Part shown: one piece after another, positions 1 through 8,012 of the stretch
Position numbering within the stretch: the first letter of the stretch is position 1
How the letters are laid out: every line of letters begins with the position of its first letter
DNA from: Candidatus Sulfopaludibacter sp. SbA3
GTDB lineage: Bacteria; Acidobacteriota; Terriglobia; 20CM-2-55-15
Direction of reading: 5' to 3'
NCBI GenBank assembly: GCA_945865815.1
Contig: CAMBFR010000028.1
Location: 1 to 37,938 of the forward strand
DNA length: 37,938 nucleotides
The notes under the pieces: generated by a model
Seen by the model: the letters and a program-made list of their open reading frames with translations, nothing else
Database searches by the model: none
Told to the model about the DNA's origin: nothing
Program-made: the position numbers and the translations under genes

Positions 1-1
1 G

Positions 2-493
2 CGCGGCCAGGCTGTCGTCGAACTGGCATTCCAGATTCCCCTCATGCTGGTGCTCCTGTTTGGCGCATTCCAGGTCGCGCGCGTGTTCTACGTCTACCAC
101 TCGTTGCAGAAAGCTCTGCGCGGAGGCGCGGGCCTGATCGCGCGGGCCGTTAACGTCAACTATTGCGATATCGAAGATACAACGGTCACGGATGCGCGCA
201 ACGTTGTCGTGTTTGGAAACCTGCAGGGCGTGGGTCCGCCGGTGGTGCAGGGACTCACTTCGGATATGATCGAGATTCTTCCGGAGCGCCGTACGGCGGG
301 AGCCACGGAAGTAACGGATTGCCCCTGCACGGAGGAGCTGGAGAGCTGCAACATCGCATCCGGCGGGAGCGCGCCGGACTTCGTGGTCGTCCGGCTCACG
401 AACGGTCTTCCGCTATCGGTGCCGTTTCCATTTGTGAACCTTGGGACAATCAACCTGCGAGCCTCGGTGCGAATGCCGATGACGGGAAGCTGA
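2..493 (+). CDS. TadE-like minor pseudopilin, 5' end outside window
   Basis: The reading frame is open from base 2, so the gene begins before the window. It encodes RGQAVVELAFQIPLML, the TadE signature: a charged N-terminus, a conserved Glu in the pseudopilin-like processing region, then a hydrophobic helix. An ATG at base 44 lies inside the hydrophobic segment and would lose this motif, so it is not the true start. The remaining ~145 residues are a soluble domain with several cysteines (CPCTEELESC). TadE-family proteins are inner-membrane minor pseudopilins of Tad/Flp type IVc pili. The stop is one base before the ATG of the next tadE-like gene, which implies translational coupling. The family is well supported by the motif and by the tad genes that follow. 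Confidence 0.82.
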   Translation, partial: RGQAVVELAFQIPLMLVLLFGAFQVARVFYVYHSLQKALRGGAGLIARAVNVNYCDIEDTTVTDARNVVVFGNLQGVGPPVVQGLTSDMIEILPERRTAGATEVTDCPCTEELESCNIASGGSAPDFVVVRLTNGLPLSVPFPFVNLGTINLRASVRMPMTGS

Positions 494-494
494 G

Positions 495-1088
495 ATGAAT
501 TTCGATACGAACCACCCCGTCTGCGCCGCTTCGGTGGCTTCGCGGCATTCTCCTGATGGCGCAGCCACCCCTCCTAACTCAGGAGGGGAGTTGCGGACGC
601 GAGGCCAGGCGACCGTGGAGATGGCTCTTGCGCTGGTCGCGGGCCTCGTTCCCCTGACGCTTGGATTGATCGCGTTCGCTGAAATCGGCTGGACGTATCA
701 CGCCCTTACCACGATCACGCGGCAGGCCGCCCGCTATGCCGGCACGCACTGCTGGCAGGACGAATCGGGTTCCAATGTCTCTAATTGGATACAGGCCAAC
801 GCGCCATTGTTTCCCGATCGCTCGCAACTGACGACCGGCGAGATACAGATCCAGGTGAGCTACTGGATGCATGATCCGGTTACGCGCGAGAGCGTGCCAT
901 TCACGTGTGCCGGCAGTTGCAGCGCCCAATGTATTCCCGACTCGGTGACGGTCAGCATCAGCGGATACGAGTTTAATCACTTCCTGCAGTTGCTCGGTCT
1001 GCCGCCACTGCAGGTTCCACCGTTTTCCACGACCGTAGAGATCGAGAGCGCGGGAGCAAACCCGGAGACGGGTATTTCGGCTCCCTGA
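495..1088 (+). CDS. TadE-like protein with a palindromic repeat unit in its 5' coding region
   Basis: From the ATG at 495 this is 197 residues. The TadE motif (RGQATVEMALALVAG) appears only at about residue 37. Residues ~6-32 are encoded by a repeat unit (511-592) found elsewhere in the window in intergenic DNA, so this extension looks acquired. The repeat is bridged without a stop. A TTG at 591 would give a normal-length TadE start directly before the motif, and the repeat's AGGAGGGGAG (581-590) would serve as its ribosome-binding site, though spacing is short. The ATG at 495 lies one base after the upstream stop and is probably the ancestral start. The C-terminal domain contains several Cys residues, as in its neighbour. 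The likely role is a minor pseudopilin of the Tad pilus. Confidence 0.8.
   Translation: MNFDTNHPVCAASVASRHSPDGAATPPNSGGELRTRGQATVEMALALVAGLVPLTLGLIAFAEIGWTYHALTTITRQAARYAGTHCWQDESGSNVSNWIQANAPLFPDRSQLTTGEIQIQVSYWMHDPVTRESVPFTCAGSCSAQCIPDSVTVSISGYEFNHFLQLLGLPPLQVPPFSTTVEIESAGANPETGISAP
511..592 (+). repeat. Single palindromic repeat unit (REP-like singlet) inside tadE-like gene
   Basis: The unit starts ACCACCCCGTCTGCGCC and ends GCAGCCACCCCTCCT, a 5-base loop and AGGAGGGGAGTT. These ends match the right-hand unit of the paired elements at 3644-3878 and, inverted, the left-hand unit at 34422-34641. The 8-bp terminal stem is at 568-575 and 581-588. Only one unit is present here, and it lies wholly within coding sequence. 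Confidence 0.85.
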
Positions 1089-1095
1089 GGACCTT

Positions 1096-2265
1096 ATGCC
1101 GATCCAGCTTATTGTAGCGAGCCCGGAACCGCGCTTTCATGACTTCGTCCGTGAGCAAATGGCGCTCACGCCCAACGCGGAAGTCGTGGGCGAGCACGAA
1201 GATATGGGGCCCAATCTATCCGTGCGCATTCTGCAGGATTTGAATCTCAATCCCCAATCTGCGGTCTTGCTCGACATTTCCTCGGATGCGGAACAGGGAT
1301 TGCGCGCGCTGGAACAGATGAAGCAGGCATCACCCAAGCTATTTGTGATCCTTTCGGGCGCGCAGTGCAGCGAAGAATTTCTGCTGCGCTCCATGCGCCT
1401 GGGCGGCGCCGACTTCCTGCAGCAGCCACTGAAGCGCGCGGAGTTCGGCGATGCGATTGCCCGCGTGGAGCAATACGGAGAGCGCCTTCATCGGCAGAGC
1501 CGGCAGCTCGGACGGATGTACACGTTCGTGGGAGTGAAAGGCGGGATGGGAACCACAACAGCCGCGGTAAATTTTGCGGCGCTCTGCGCCCGACAGGGCA
1601 AGTCTACAGTGCTCGTGGACCTCGATATGGATTCCGGTGACGCCGCCTGTTACCTCGGGTTGCGGCATCAATACTCGCTGGCGGACGTGGCCGAGAATCT
1701 GGATCAGCTGGATCAGGCGATGCTGGAAGGCATCATGGTGCGTGATCCACTCGGGTTCTGGGTATTGTGCGCGCCCGAGGAGGTCGAAAGATCGCGGCTG
1801 ATCGGGGAACAACATTTGCGCGAGATCGGCAGCTTTCTCATCGAGCGCTTCGATGCCGTCATAATCGACGGTTCGCGCGCACTGGACGACCTGTTGCTGA
1901 GCTGCCTGGAACTTTCCGAATCTATTTTTGTCGTGCTGACCCAGGAATTCCCGGCCGTACGGAACGCGCAACACTATCTTGGAGCGCTGGCGCGCGCCGG
2001 CTATGGCATGGAAGCCGTGAAGCTGGTCTTGAACCGGGTCGACAAGAAGGGTTCGCTTAGCGTGAACCTGGAGCAGTTGAAGCAAACGCTGGGTGCGGCC
2101 CCTTTCTGGGGGTTGCCGAACCGGTATGAAGAAGCGATGCAGGCCGTGCACGAAGCCCGTCCCGTGGTGACGCGGGGGAACACCGAACTGGGGCGCTCTT
2201 ATCGAGACTTCGCCAAAAAGCTGGGCATGGACGGTCAGCCGGCTGCCGCACTTCAGAAGAAGTAG
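1096..2265 (+). CDS. cpaE: CpaE/TadZ-type pilus-assembly ATPase
   Basis: The 389-residue protein has two domains. Residues ~1-130 look like a receiver-type domain with Asp60 in the phosphoacceptor region (LLDIS). Residues ~140-370 are a MinD/ParA-like ATPase. The deviant P-loop is KGGMGTTT (148-155): the signature lysine (K148) is present, but the usual second lysine of GKT is replaced by threonine. A Walker A' segment VLVDLDMDSGDAA and the motif AVIIDGSRALDD follow. CpaE/TadZ proteins place the Tad secretion complex in the cell, and many family members have a degenerate P-loop. A GAGGA at 1087-1091, overlapping the upstream stop, supports the ATG at 1096. It lies in order between tadE and cpaF. 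Confidence 0.88.
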   Translation: MPIQLIVASPEPRFHDFVREQMALTPNAEVVGEHEDMGPNLSVRILQDLNLNPQSAVLLDISSDAEQGLRALEQMKQASPKLFVILSGAQCSEEFLLRSMRLGGADFLQQPLKRAEFGDAIARVEQYGERLHRQSRQLGRMYTFVGVKGGMGTTTAAVNFAALCARQGKSTVLVDLDMDSGDAACYLGLRHQYSLADVAENLDQLDQAMLEGIMVRDPLGFWVLCAPEEVERSRLIGEQHLREIGSFLIERFDAVIIDGSRALDDLLLSCLELSESIFVVLTQEFPAVRNAQHYLGALARAGYGMEAVKLVLNRVDKKGSLSVNLEQLKQTLGAAPFWGLPNRYEEAMQAVHEARPVVTRGNTELGRSYRDFAKKLGMDGQPAAALQKK

Positions 2266-2292
2266 CGGGACCCGCGGGACAAGAAAAACATT

Positions 2293-3642
2293 ATGGCTTT
2301 TCCTCCATCATCTCGCGGCCGCGATGGCGTGATCCGTTCCCTGGGCCGCCAGGACCCCGCGGTTTCCGTGGAGCGGCATTCCGATCTGAAGTCGAAGGTT
2401 CACCGGAAGCTGCTTCAGGCGCTCAACAGCGATACGCTGCGGCTTATCAGCAAGGAGCGCCTGCGGGGCGAAATCGGCCAGGCCGTCGAGAAACTCCTGC
2501 TTCAGGAGAATATTCCGATGACGCTTCCCGAGCGGGACCGCGTCATCGAGGAGATCCTGGACGAGGTTTTCGGCTTCGGCCCCCTGGAGCCGCTGATGAA
2601 GGATCCTTCCATTACCGACATTCTCGTCAACAGCTTCCGCAGTGTCTTTGTCGAGCGCCGCGGCGTGCTGCAGCCCGCCCCGATTCAATTCAAGGACAAC
2701 AAGCACCTGCTTCACATCATCGAAAAAATGGTGACGGCCGTGGGAAGGCGAATTGACGAGGCGAATCCCATTGTCTCCGCCCGCCTGGTGGACGGCTCCC
2801 GCGTGACTGCCGCGATTCCTCCGGTGACTCTCGACGGCCCGGCTCTCTCCATTCGCCGCTTCGGCGGACGAGTCCTCACCAATGATGAACTGCTGGCGAA
2901 CAACACGCTGACTGCGCCGATTCTTCAACTGCTCGATGGCTGCGTCCGGGCCCGGCTGAACATGGTGATCTCCGGCGGCAGCGGCAGCGGCAAGACCACG
3001 CTGCTCAATGCTCTCTCCCGCTTTATTCCTGAAACCGAAAGGATCGTCACGATCGAAGACATCGCGGAGTTAATGCTCCAGCAGCGGCACGTGGTGCGGC
3101 TCGAGACTCGCGAAGCCAGCATCGAAGGGCAGGGCGCCGTGACACCACGCGACCTGATGATCAATGCTCTTCGCATGCGGCCGGACCGGATCATCGTGGG
3201 AGAGGCGCGCGGTCCCGAGGCGCTCGACATGCTCCAGGCCATGAACACGGGCCACGACGGCTCCATGACGACCATGCATGCCAACTCTCCCCGGGATTGC
3301 TTCCATCGGATCCAGACAATGGTGCTGATGGCGAACGTGGGGCTTACCGAGCCCGTCATTCGGCAGCAGTCCGCTTCAGCCATTGAAGTGGTCGTGCAGA
3401 TGGCGCGATTCCGAGATGGCTCCAGGAAAGTAACCAGCGTGGCCGAAGTCACCGGGTACAACGAGGAAGGCGTTACGCTCGAAGAAATCATCCGCTATGA
3501 GCGCAGCGGTGTGGATGAGGCGGGGCGCGTCGTGGGGCAATTCGCCTCCACCGGTTACCGGCCCCAGTTCCTGAACCGGCTGACCGCCCGCGGCATCGAG
3601 ATACCCGTGGAGCTTTTTTCGACTGCGGGCGCGGGGCTTTAG
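2293..3642 (+). CDS. cpaF: CpaF/TadA secretion ATPase of the Tad pilus
   Basis: This 449-residue member of the type II/IV secretion ATPase family powers Tad pilus assembly at the cytoplasmic face of the inner membrane. Motifs in order: Walker [10 protein letters not shown] (about 228-236), the acidic region [10 protein letters not shown] (251-260), Walker [10 protein letters not shown] (299-307) and the His box SMTTMHANS (324-332). The N-terminal ~190 residues match the usual CpaF N-domain ([15 protein letters not shown]). It follows cpaE by 27 bp. The TAG stop at 3640-3642 is immediately followed by a 235-bp palindromic repeat that separates it from tadB. Assignment is secure. Confidence 0.95.
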   Translation: MAFPPSSRGRDGVIRSLGRQDPAVSVERHSDLKSKVHRKLLQALNSDTLRLISKERLRGEIGQAVEKLLLQENIPMTLPERDRVIEEILDEVFGFGPLEPLMKDPSITDILVNSFRSVFVERRGVLQPAPIQFKDNKHLLHIIEKMVTAVGRRIDEANPIVSARLVDGSRVTAAIPPVTLDGPALSIRRFGGRVLTNDELLANNTLTAPILQLLDGCVRARLNMVISGGSGSGKTTLLNALSRFIPETERIVTIEDIAELMLQQRHVVRLETREASIEGQGAVTPRDLMINALRMRPDRIIVGEARGPEALDMLQAMNTGHDGSMTTMHANSPRDCFHRIQTMVLMANVGLTEPVIRQQSASAIEVVVQMARFRDGSRKVTSVAEVTGYNEEGVTLEEIIRYERSGVDEAGRVVGQFASTGYRPQFLNRLTARGIEIPVELFSTAGAGL

Positions 3643-3643
3643 A

Positions 3644-3878
3644 AACTCCCCTCCTGGATTAGGAGGGGTGCCGTTCGCGTTTTTCAGCGAACGGCGGGGT
3701 GGTGTATACGGCGCGAAGCCACCCTATGGATATTCGCGCAGCGCACCGATTTGAATGAGCGCTACGCGAGCATCCATACGGTGGCTTCGCGTCATTGCGT
3801 ACCACCCCGTCTGCGCCAATAAGGAACGGGACCATTCCCTGGTGGTGCAGCCACCCCTCCTAAGACAGGAGGGGAGTT
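3644..3878. repeat. Paired palindromic repeat (REPIN-like) between cpaF and tadB
   Basis: The element begins AACTCCCCTCCT and ends AGGAGGGGAGTT, and each end folds into a small hairpin with a 5-7 base loop. Inside are nested inverted segments: CGGGGTGGT pairs with ACCACCCCG, and a segment reading GCGAAGCCACC pairs with GGTGGCTTCGC. A separate hairpin is formed by CCGTTCGC and GCGAACGG. The 50 bases at 3729-3778 recur exactly, inverted, at 34498-34547. It starts one base after the cpaF stop codon and fills nearly all of the 272-bp gap before tadB. Confidence 0.9.
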
Positions 3879-3914
3879 CGGACTCACGCTTCAGTAGAGG
3901 TTGAGGGATACGGT

Positions 3915-4865
3915 ATGACCACTCTTGTAACGCTGTTGATTTTCACGGGCGCCTTCGCCGCCGCCGCCGAATACGCCTTCTGGGGACCGCAACGGCGCGT
4001 TCGCCTGGAAATCGAGCAACGGTTGCGCGGCCTGCGCGTCGAGGGCGGCCGCACGCCCGGCGCGCTATTGCGCCAGCAGCCGTTGAGTGGAGTGTCCTTC
4101 CTGTCGCGGTTGGAAATCATGAAGTGGCTGCAGTCCATGATTGACCAGGCACGGCTGCCCTATCGCGCGGGAAATGTAATGACGTTCAGCGTGCTGCTGC
4201 TGGCGGGCAGCTACCTCGCAGCCGAAGGGCTTCAGCTCTTTCCTTTCCTCGTCCTGAAGCTTCTATTCGCGTTCGGCTGCAGCATCGTGCCTTTTTTCTA
4301 CATTAGGATCAGGCGCGAGCGCCGCATGAGGCAGATTGAAGAAATGCTTCCCGACGCCATTGACTTGTTCACCCGCGCGATGCGCGCCGGCCACAACATT
4401 CATAGTGGTGTGCAGGTGCTGGCCGAGGAAACACCCGAGCCCCTGGGCGGGGAATTCAAAAAACTGGTCGAGGATCTGGCTCTCGGGTCGACGGTCGGGG
4501 AAGCCCTGCACAGTCTCGGCAACCGCGTGCCGGTCCTGGACCTCCGGTTCTTTTCAACGGGCGTCATCCTGCAGCGCGAGACCGGCGCAAACATCGTTAC
4601 CGTCATGGAGAACCTGTCGGCCGTCATTCGGGAGCGGCTCCAGTTGCGGGCGCGCCTGCGGGCGCATACCGCGCAACAGCGCTTTTCGGCATCCTTGCTG
4701 TGCGGACTGCCGGTTGTGACCGGCGCGGCGTTCTACTTCCTGCGCTACGAATATATTTCGGTGCTGTGGCTGACGCCGGTGGGTTCCCAGTTCCTTATTT
4801 ATGGCGTCATTTCGGAAATTCTCGGAATCCTGCTCGTGCGCAAAGTCGCGTCGGTGAGGCTCTGA
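3915..4865 (+). CDS. tadB: TadB, inner-membrane platform protein of the Tad pilus
   Basis: This 316-residue protein carries a type II secretion system F (T2SSF) domain. It has an N-terminal membrane helix (~1-18), two hydrophobic segments around residues 85-132, and the cytoplasmic helical domain from about 145 to 260 (MLPDAIDLFTRAMRAGHN, then GSTVGEALHSLGNRVPVLDL). Hydrophobic segments close the C-terminus. TadB and TadC form the inner-membrane core on which CpaF acts. The region just upstream is a repeat element, so the native leader has been displaced; GAGG at 3897-3900 and GAGGG nearby are only weak ribosome-binding sites. Its stop overlaps the tadC ATG by one base. Confidence 0.92.
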   Translation: MTTLVTLLIFTGAFAAAAEYAFWGPQRRVRLEIEQRLRGLRVEGGRTPGALLRQQPLSGVSFLSRLEIMKWLQSMIDQARLPYRAGNVMTFSVLLLAGSYLAAEGLQLFPFLVLKLLFAFGCSIVPFFYIRIRRERRMRQIEEMLPDAIDLFTRAMRAGHNIHSGVQVLAEETPEPLGGEFKKLVEDLALGSTVGEALHSLGNRVPVLDLRFFSTGVILQRETGANIVTVMENLSAVIRERLQLRARLRAHTAQQRFSASLLCGLPVVTGAAFYFLRYEYISVLWLTPVGSQFLIYGVISEILGILLVRKVASVRL

Positions 4866-5788
4866 TGCCGCAAGGACTTCAATCGCTGTTTCTGTTGAGC
4901 ACGCTGGCGTGCGCCACACTGATGGTCGCGGGACTGAGCTATTACTTTCGCACCCGGCAGGACGCGCTGAGCCGGCGCATTCAGGAACTTCAGGAGCAGT
5001 CGGCCCAGGGAGGCTCCATCCCGCTGCTGGGCGGCGACGTCTGGGATTTGATGCTGCGATCCACCTATGGAGCGATCTTTGGAAAAGGCTGGTTCCGCCA
5101 GAAGGAACTGGAGTTGATGCGTGCGGGATTTCGCGGTCCAAAGGTTGTCAAGGTGTACGGGATCGCTTCGCTGGCTTTTACAGCCGTCCTGGTTGTGGTT
5201 GCGCTGGTAACGCTTCGTGAAATGGATCTCACGACGAGGCTTGTCGGACTGGCCGGCGCTTTTGTCCTCGGCTACTTCATTCCCGAGCAGGTCCTGGTCT
5301 CGTTACGGAACCGGCACCGGCTCAGCCTGATGGCCGCGCTTCCGGACACCACCGATATGTTGAGCATCGTTTTGGGCGCCGGTCTCTCGCTGGACCAGGC
5401 CATTGCCCGCGTCGGCGAGGAGATCCGTTTTGTGTACCCGGAACTGGCGGACGAGTTCTACTGGATGACGCTCGAGGTACAGGCCGGCCAGCAGCGCGCC
5501 GTGGCTTTTCAGCATATGGCCCAGCGCACCGGACTGCTGGACATTCGCTCGCTTGCCAGCATGATCGTCCAGGCCGAGCGATCCGGTACAGGCCTGTCGC
5601 AGGCCCTGCGCATTTACGCGGATTCGGTGCGCACCAAGCGCCGTCTTGAGATTGAATCCACTATTAACAAAGCGGCCGTAAAGATGGTTTTTCCGATTGT
5701 GCTGTTCATTCTGCCTGCGCTGTTTGTGGTGATCCTCGCGCCGGGTATAATCTCCATTCTTCGCGATCTGGAACTGTTGGGACAATAG
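4865..5788 (+). CDS. tadC: TadC, second inner-membrane platform protein of the Tad pilus
   Basis: The chosen ATG at 4865 overlaps the tadB stop (TGATG) and gives 307 residues beginning MPQGLQSLFLL. A longer in-frame reading exists from 4700 but would sit inside tadB. A hydrophobic N-terminal helix is followed by a pair of hydrophobic segments around residues 97-140. The T2SSF domain follows (ALPDTTDMLSIVLGAGLSLDQAI, then RSLASMIVQAERSGTGLSQAL), with a C-terminal membrane helix (VLFILPALFVVILAPGI). This is the usual partner of TadB. Translational coupling to tadB is likely. Confidence 0.92.
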   Translation: MPQGLQSLFLLSTLACATLMVAGLSYYFRTRQDALSRRIQELQEQSAQGGSIPLLGGDVWDLMLRSTYGAIFGKGWFRQKELELMRAGFRGPKVVKVYGIASLAFTAVLVVVALVTLREMDLTTRLVGLAGAFVLGYFIPEQVLVSLRNRHRLSLMAALPDTTDMLSIVLGAGLSLDQAIARVGEEIRFVYPELADEFYWMTLEVQAGQQRAVAFQHMAQRTGLLDIRSLASMIVQAERSGTGLSQALRIYADSVRTKRRLEIESTINKAAVKMVFPIVLFILPALFVVILAPGIISILRDLELLGQ

Positions 5789-5798
5789 GAGGTCCTTT

Positions 5799-5954
5799 AT
5801 GTCTTTCGCTCTCTGGCTGCTTCAGGTAACACCGGAAGGCGGCGCCGATAACACCACGACGATTCGCCTTGTAGCAGGCGTGCTGGCGTTGGTATGCGTG
5901 GTTGTAATTATCGTGAGACGGAAGCGGAAGGCATCGAAGGATGATTGGTCCTAG
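5799..5954 (+). CDS. 51-residue single-pass membrane protein at the end of the tad operon
   Basis: The ATG at 5799 is preceded by AGGAGGT (5787-5793), one of the strongest ribosome-binding sites in the window; it overlaps the tadC stop. The product starts MSFALWLLQVTPEGG, has one hydrophobic helix at about residues 22-39 (RLVAGVLALVCVVVIIV), and ends in a basic cluster RRKRKASKDD. The positive-inside rule suggests a short periplasmic N-terminus and a cytoplasmic tail. I do not recognise a family. The operon position and strong initiation site argue that it is expressed with the Tad platform, perhaps as an accessory membrane peptide. That role is inference. Confidence 0.72.
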   Translation: MSFALWLLQVTPEGGADNTTTIRLVAGVLALVCVVVIIVRRKRKASKDDWS

Positions 5955-5975
5955 CGTCAGCCGATAGGCCAGCCT

Positions 5976-7094
5976 TTAGACCAGCGTCGATAAGAATTTA
6001 AGGGATGGCGCCACCCGGATTCCTTCGGGTGTCACGTAGTCCTTTTTCCCGGCCGCGTAGATCTGCCAGGCATCGGCTTCGGGATAACGAGCTTTGAGAT
6101 AACGCAAACTCGGGTCCACGGCGGTGTCGGACCACTTGCTTTCGACAAGGAGGATTGGTTTCCTGCCGTCGATCACCACGAAGTCGACTTCGCGTCCATC
6201 GATATCACGGAAGTAGCGAAGCTCCAGGTCGCGGCCGTGGACGTCCTGTTGGTAATGGATCCACTTCAGGATGTGGGACGCCACGAGGTTTTCGAAACGC
6301 TGAGGCGGCTCGGGAACGACCGACCAGTCCAGATGGTAGTGTTTCTGGGCCTTTTTCACGGCGCGAATGAGCGGCGTTCCCAAAGGCGAGACGCGAAAGA
6401 TCGCATACAGCCGCTCCAGTATCTGCAGCCACGTTGCGACTGTCTTGTGGCTGACCTGCAGGTCCTCTCGCACGGCGTTCAGCGAGAGCGGGGATCCCAC
6501 CAGTTCGGGGAGCCGGAGCATCAGCAGTTCCAGTTGTCCCAGATCCTGAACTCGCTCCAGACTGACGACCTCTTCGCGAACCAGCAGATTCCGGTACTCC
6601 CGAGACCACCGGCGTGCTTCAGTCTCCGATCCGCTGAGGTAAGGTTCGGGAAAGCCGCCAAGAGTCAGAAGGTCGTTGAATCCGGCTTCCGTTCGAATCC
6701 CCAATTCCGCGACTGAAAACGGATGAAGGCGGAGCATGTGGTAACGGCCCTGCAGCGAGTCCCCACCGAAGCGGTAGAAGTCCAGCCGTGCGCTCCCCGT
6801 GACGAGAATGCGCTGCGTCTTTGGTTTGGTGTCGTAGAGTCCCTTGAGGTAGTTGCGCCATTTTCGGTACTTATGGATCTCGTCGAAGACCCAGAGGGCG
6901 GAAGACGGTAACTCGCGCTTCAGGATGCGCTCGCGATGTGCGGGGTCGTCCCAGTTGAGATATCCTTGACGGCCGCCGGCGAGGCTTCGCGATAGAGTCG
7001 TCTTGCCGACCTGGCGAGGGCCCGCCAGAAAGACCATCTTGCGGGGCAGGTCCTTCTTTACCTGGGCGATAAGATAGCGTTCGCGATCAGCCAT
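5976..7094 (-). CDS. AAA_14/DUF4143 family ATPase
   Basis: This 372-residue protein has an N-terminal P-loop ATPase domain: Walker A GPRQVGKTT (25-33), Walker B ALWVFDEIHK (~66-75) and a sensor segment ILVTGSARLD (~96-105). After a winged-helix-like middle section, the C-terminal DUF4143 region contains GREVDFVVIDGR and LLVESKWS. Asp304, Glu318 and Lys320 match a PD-(D/E)XK nuclease-like core. The family is widespread, of variable function, and often near toxin or restriction genes. Here it is a lone minus-strand gene next to a GNAT gene and vapBC. No substrate can be inferred. The ATG at 7094 gives the family's usual length. Confidence 0.88.
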   Translation of the reverse strand: MADRERYLIAQVKKDLPRKMVFLAGPRQVGKTTLSRSLAGGRQGYLNWDDPAHRERILKRELPSSALWVFDEIHKYRKWRNYLKGLYDTKPKTQRILVTGSARLDFYRFGGDSLQGRYHMLRLHPFSVAELGIRTEAGFNDLLTLGGFPEPYLSGSETEARRWSREYRNLLVREEVVSLERVQDLGQLELLMLRLPELVGSPLSLNAVREDLQVSHKTVATWLQILERLYAIFRVSPLGTPLIRAVKKAQKHYHLDWSVVPEPPQRFENLVASHILKWIHYQQDVHGRDLELRYFRDIDGREVDFVVIDGRKPILLVESKWSDTAVDPSLRYLKARYPEADAWQIYAAGKKDYVTPEGIRVAPSLKFLSTLV

Positions 7095-7196
7095 GAAGGT
7101 AGAGTGTATCCGGGGAATTTAGACTATAGTAGAAAAATCGTGCGCTAATTTTCGACCGTGGGTGAAAACGACCGGAGACGGCGCGCAAGCCCGAAG

Positions 7197-7673
7197 ATGA
7201 AAAACGTTGAGCTTATCCACGTCAGGCGAGGACCGCGAATTGACGAGATCCGTGCGCTGTTTCTGGAATACGCGAAGTCGCTGGATTTCAATTTGTGCTT
7301 CCAGAGTTTCGACAGGGAGCTGCTGGAATTGCCGGGCGAATATGCGCCGCCTGACGGACGGCTGATCTTGTGCACCTTCGATGGGAAGGCCGCCGGGTGC
7401 ATTGCGTTGAAACGGCTTGAACCGCGGATATGTGAGATGAAGCGGCTTTATGTGCGGCCGGAATTCCGCGGCCATCAGTTGGGTGCAAAGCTCGCGAACT
7501 ACCTCATCGAGGAAGCACTGCATGCGGGCTATACGTCCATGCGCCTCGATACGATTGCCGGCAAGATGGATCCCGCGATTGCGTTGTACCGCTCGCTTGG
7601 CTTCAGAGAGATTCCTCCCTACTACGACAACCCCATCCCTGACGCGCTCTACATGGAACTATCCCTGGCATGA
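7197..7673 (+). CDS. GNAT family N-acetyltransferase
   Basis: From the ATG at 7197 the protein is 158 residues. An in-frame GTG at 7158 would add 13 basic residues unlike the family N-terminus. The acetyl-CoA-binding motif is MKRLYVRPEFRGHQLGAKL, with the conserved Arg-Gly-x-x-x-Gly pattern. It is preceded by the beta-strand CIALKRL and followed by the typical DTIAGKMDPAIALYRSLGF motif B segment. GNAT enzymes transfer an acetyl group from acetyl-CoA to an amine; the substrate cannot be read from the sequence. It lies divergent from the DUF4143 ATPase and 57 bp upstream of the vapB-like gene. Confidence 0.85.
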   Translation: MKNVELIHVRRGPRIDEIRALFLEYAKSLDFNLCFQSFDRELLELPGEYAPPDGRLILCTFDGKAAGCIALKRLEPRICEMKRLYVRPEFRGHQLGAKLANYLIEEALHAGYTSMRLDTIAGKMDPAIALYRSLGFREIPPYYDNPIPDALYMELSLA

Positions 7674-7688
7674 CTTACCGCCTCCGGG

Positions 7689-7734
7689 TTGGGCCCTTCG
7701 CAGCAGCAGGTATGGTAGTATGGCGGCAGTATGG
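7689..7734 (+). promoter_or_regulatory. Possible promoter and operator of the vapBC pair
   Basis: TTGGGC (7689-7694), 16 bases, then TATGGT (7711-7716) is a plausible but weak sigma-70 promoter. GTATGG occurs three times, at 7710, 7718 and 7729, the last overlapping the vapB start codon. Ribbon-helix-helix antitoxins often bind short repeated half-sites over their own promoter, so these may be VapB sites. This is inference from repetition and position only. Confidence 0.3.
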
Positions 7735-8012
7735 TAAAGATGACATTCACCTTCGATGAGAGGACTGTCGAGACTCTGCGCCGGGCCGCCTCACGCTTGA
7801 AGAAACCCCAGAGTGTTATTGTGCGTGAAGCCATTCAGGACTACGCAAGCCGGGCCGACCGTCTAAGCGATGACGAGAGCAGGGACATGCTCAAGGTGCT
7901 CGATCGCATGATGGCTCGCCGATCAAAGCGCACCCAGGCTGAGGTCAATGCCGAGATCGCGGAGATTCGCGCGGTCCGCAGAGCCGGGGGGCGGCGCACG
8001 CGATCGGAATGA
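7731..8012 (+). CDS. vapB: Ribbon-helix-helix antitoxin, VapB-like
   Basis: This 93-residue protein begins MVKMTFTFDERTVETLRRAASRL, a CopG/Arc-type ribbon-helix-helix start: one beta-strand, then two helices (KKPQSVIVREAIQDYA). Such antitoxins bind their own promoter through the strand and neutralise the toxin with the C-terminal tail, which here is highly charged (RSKRTQAEVNAEIAEI). The stop overlaps the start of the PIN-domain gene by four bases (ATGA), the standard coupling for toxin-antitoxin pairs. The family call rests on the fold pattern and on the partner gene. Confidence 0.82.
   Translation: MVKMTFTFDERTVETLRRAASRLKKPQSVIVREAIQDYASRADRLSDDESRDMLKVLDRMMARRSKRTQAEVNAEIAEIRAVRRAGGRRTRSE

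Noticed and set aside
3644-3878. Repeats as a possible CRISPR array
   Set aside because: Copies are scattered over 34 kb, palindromic and not regularly spaced with unique spacers; no cas genes.
7123-7128. TATAGT as a -10 box for the DUF4143 ATPase or the GNAT gene
   Set aside because: No acceptable -35 hexamer at 16-18 bases on either strand.
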